Origin: Anaerolineaceae bacterium UBA6086
Lineage (GTDB): Bacteria > Chloroflexota > Anaerolineae > Anaerolineales > Anaerolineaceae
DNA: 7,303 bases
NCBI GenBank assembly: GCA_002436005.1
Contig: DIXG01000023.1
Span: forward strand, 1 to 7,303
Reading direction: 5' to 3'
In this document: positions 5,664 through 7,303 of the stretch, in pieces
How the letters are laid out: each line of letters starts with the position of its first letter
How positions within the stretch are numbered: position 1 is the first letter of the stretch
Program-made: the position numbers and the translations under genes
The notes under the pieces: generated by a model
What the model saw: the letters and a program-made list of their open reading frames with translations, nothing else
Database searches by the model: none
Told to the model about the DNA's origin: nothing

Positions 5664-7010
5664 ATGAAACCCATTAAACGCTGGCAGGAGCCAATTTATG
5701 CCCTTGGTGGGTTTGGCCCCGGATTTATGTATCAAATTGTGATGACCTATTTGCTGTATTATTATCGACCGGCGTTCAGCCGCGTGGAAATGGGGGCAAT
5801 TGTTTTGGCGCCGGCGGGGGCTTATGCTTTTGGAATGCTGATCGCGCGCATCCTGGATGGCGTGGTGGATATCCCGATTGCCACCTGGACGGACAACCTG
5901 AAGAGCCGATGGGGGCGCCGCCGTCCTTTGATGATCCTGGGGTTCATCCCCACCGTCCTCAGCTTTCTGCTGCTGTGGTATCCCCCGCTGACTGGTTCGC
6001 GCCTTGGCCCGGATGGGCATTGGGGCAATGCTGTTTTCATTGCAGTTGCCAGCTCCCTTTATTTCTTCTTCCATACCCTGATCGTGGTGCCCTACCTGGC
6101 TTCCCTCTCAGAGATTGTGAAAGATGAGCGTTCACGGGTGCGGGTCGCCAGCTGGCAGACCTTTTTCAACACGGCTGGTTATGTGCTCACCTTTGTGGTC
6201 GCGCCGATTTTGTTTGATCAATTTGGAATCCGCACTACCATCTGGATGCTGGTGCCGGTATTTTTATCCTTCCTTGGGCCGATTTTGGTATTGAAAGAAT
6301 CCTCAACCTTAGAATCAGATACAAGCCAGGAATCTAAGGCAGCTGATGTGCCCCTATGGGAGAGCGTCAAGATGACCCTTGCCAACCGCACTTTCCGCAT
6401 CTACATGCTTTCTGTGGCGACCTTCTTCTTTGGCTTGCAGTTCTTCCTGGGTGGGATCGCGTTTATGGCAGCAGATATGATGGGGTTGAGCGATTCCCAG
6501 CTCGGATTGATGAACGCCGCTGCCTTTGCACCGGTGCCGATCATGCTGCTGCTGTTCAACTGGCTGGTGAAACGGAAAGGCGCCAAGTGGGCTTTCAGGC
6601 TGGGGCTGCTTGTTTTTGCCTTTGCCATGCTCCTGTTCCCGCTTGGGTGGACCCAGCTCAACCTGCCCGTGCCGCCCTTCATGGTAGGTGTGATCGCCGG
6701 TGGAATCGCCAGTTTCTCGATTGGCGTCTTCTTCACCATCCCCTATGCCTTCCCGGCACAGATTGCTGCCACCGAAGCCAAAGAGACCGGCAAAGACCGG
6801 GCTGGCATGTATTTTGCCGTGCAGGGTGTCATCAACCAGTTCATGGGCAGCCTGGCAGGCTCGGTTCTGGCATTATTACTCAACTGGCGGCTGGGCGTGG
6901 TGGTGATCGGGCCGATTGCGGCGGTCACCTGTGTGCTGGCATATTTCTTCTTCAAGCCATATCCCCTGGGGCAACCGCAGGCGAGCCCAGTTAATACAGA
7001 AGGTCTGTAA
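5664..7010 (+). CDS. GPH-family (MelB-like, MFS_2) cation:substrate symporter
   Basis: A 448-residue integral membrane protein with about 12 hydrophobic segments in two halves, separated by a polar loop at about 211-236 (ESSTLESDTSQESKAAD). The signature of the glycoside-pentoside-hexuronide:cation family is at 61-88: ARILDGVVDIPIATWTDN, then SRWGRRRP. Asp65 and Asp69 keep the four-residue spacing of the MelB sodium-site aspartates. The helix IV Asp of MelB appears replaced by Val (VVPYL, 141-145), as far as a by-eye alignment allows, so cation preference cannot be given. The second-half loop KDERSRVRVASWQTFFNTAGY (153-173) is also typical. GPH members import sugars, glycosides or uronides driven by H+ or Na+. 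The start is supported by GGAGGA (5650-5655) 8 nt before ATG. As last gene of the operon it presumably supplies substrate to the two enzymes encoded upstream. Confidence 0.9.
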   Translation: MKPIKRWQEPIYALGGFGPGFMYQIVMTYLLYYYRPAFSRVEMGAIVLAPAGAYAFGMLIARILDGVVDIPIATWTDNLKSRWGRRRPLMILGFIPTVLSFLLLWYPPLTGSRLGPDGHWGNAVFIAVASSLYFFFHTLIVVPYLASLSEIVKDERSRVRVASWQTFFNTAGYVLTFVVAPILFDQFGIRTTIWMLVPVFLSFLGPILVLKESSTLESDTSQESKAADVPLWESVKMTLANRTFRIYMLSVATFFFGLQFFLGGIAFMAADMMGLSDSQLGLMNAAAFAPVPIMLLLFNWLVKRKGAKWAFRLGLLVFAFAMLLFPLGWTQLNLPVPPFMVGVIAGGIASFSIGVFFTIPYAFPAQIAATEAKETGKDRAGMYFAVQGVINQFMGSLAGSVLALLLNWRLGVVVIGPIAAVTCVLAYFFFKPYPLGQPQASPVNTEGL

Positions 7011-7041
7011 ATCAGCATTAGTTTGGATAGTCAGGCTCTTT

Positions 7042-7075
7042 ATCATCCTGTTCTTGCAATATAGAACAGGATGAT
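7042..7075 (+). terminator. Strong 13-bp hairpin after the symporter gene, possible terminator
   Basis: ATCATCCTGTTCT (7042-7054) pairs perfectly with AGAACAGGATGAT (7063-7075) around an 8-nt loop, 31 bases past the symporter stop. No T-run follows on the plus strand, nor on the minus strand, so it is not a textbook intrinsic terminator. It may still end the operon with Rho or act as a 3' stabiliser. Confidence 0.45.
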
Positions 7076-7095
7076 GATCCTGTTACGTGAACAGG
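7047..7095. repeat. Four alternating complementary segments CCTGTT/AACAGG
   Basis: CCTGTT occurs at 7047-7052 and 7079-7084, and its complement AACAGG at 7065-7070 and 7090-7095, in alternating order. Three mutually exclusive hairpins are possible: segments 1-2 (13-bp stem), 2-3 (AACAGGAT with ATCCTGTT, 8-bp stem, 4-nt loop) and 3-4 (6-bp stem, 5-nt loop). Alternating architecture of this kind is seen in attenuators, or can arise from duplication of an operator. Confidence 0.5.
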
Positions 7096-7169
7096 CATGT
7101 CTCTCGCACCATTGTGATCCATGATCGCTGGGTGAAGATGTTTCTTTTCTCCAATACCTGGGTTGGCGT

Positions 7170-7198
7170 CTGACACAGTAAGAATTTGGACATGTGAT
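7170..7198 (+). promoter_or_regulatory. Weak candidate promoter for murI
   Basis: CTGACA (7170-7175, five of six matches to -35) is followed after 17 bp by TGTGAT (7193-7198, four of six matches to -10). The start would be near 7205, about 45 nt before the murI ATG. If used, the hairpin array lies upstream of the murI transcript rather than in its leader. The match is only moderate. Confidence 0.3.
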
Positions 7199-7250
7199 AA
7201 ACTTGGCAAACAAAGCCAGATTACCCTGGGCGAATAGGATTATTAGAAAA

Positions 7251-7303
7251 ATGAACGAAAATCCGCTCTCTTCTCAACCCATTGGCATTTTTGATTCTGG
7301 TGT
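7251..7303 (+). CDS. murI: Glutamate racemase, N-terminal fragment (cut by window end)
   Basis: The last 53 bases encode MNENPLSSQPIGIFDSG followed by an incomplete Val codon. PIGIFDSGV is the highly conserved N-terminal strand and loop of glutamate racemase, where the Asp-Ser pair forms part of the active site. The enzyme makes D-glutamate for peptidoglycan in the cytoplasm. An AGGA stretch lies about 11 nt before the ATG, a weak ribosome site. The short polar extension before the strand is normal for the family. The identification rests on few residues, but this motif is distinctive. It is unrelated in function to the preceding operon. Confidence 0.75.
   Translation, partial: MNENPLSSQPIGIFDSG

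Noticed and set aside
7018..7209. 63-codon minus-strand ORF between the symporter and murI
   Set aside because: It spans the inverted repeats, has no ribosome site that I could support, and its product has no recognisable character.

Overview
The window looks like chromosomal DNA from a Chloroflexota bacterium of the Anaerolineae type. This is an inference from protein character and gene content: a degenerate ROK protein, a UroD-like protein of the kind common in Anaerolineae and other sugar-degrading phyla, and a GPH symporter. No ribosomal or other phylogenetic marker is present to prove it. Base composition is moderate, with AT-rich intergenic stretches between GC-richer genes. I see no insertion sequence, CRISPR array, tRNA or rRNA.

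Layout. Positions 1-248 hold no gene I can support, only an AT-rich stretch with a 10-bp direct repeat. Positions 249-1727 (minus strand) encode a B12-binding-domain radical SAM enzyme with a DUF4070-type C-terminus, the family that includes the hopanoid C-2 methylase HpnP. A gene-free region of about 450 bp follows. It carries a near-consensus minus-strand promoter with two perfect 16-bp tandem repeats directly against its -35 box, a predicted leader of about 200 nt for the radical SAM gene, and a TATAAT box facing the plus-strand gene. A ROK-family protein lies at 2182-3162. It has no DNA-binding domain and has lost the usual ROK catalytic and zinc-binding residues. A likely terminator and a good sigma-70-type promoter separate it from a three-gene plus-strand operon: a UroD-superfamily protein (3271-4455), an amidohydrolase_2-family metal enzyme (4480-5613) and a GPH-family cation symporter (5664-7010). 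A strong hairpin cluster follows the operon. The window ends inside the first codons of murI (glutamate racemase), starting at 7251.

How it may work together. The symporter, the metal-dependent hydrolase/decarboxylase-like enzyme and the UroD-like protein are tightly spaced, each of the two downstream genes has its own good Shine-Dalgarno, and they share one promoter. They look like a small uptake-and-catabolism module for a glycoside-like or other small organic compound. The ROK pseudokinase next door could be a ligand sensor for the module. The substrate cannot be read from the sequence. The UroD-like protein lacks both the zinc ligands of MtaA-type methyltransferases and the arginine signature of true uroporphyrinogen decarboxylase, so neither textbook function should be transferred to it. 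The most interesting items are this uncharacterised module, the promoter-abutting tandem repeat, and the four-segment alternating hairpin array before murI.
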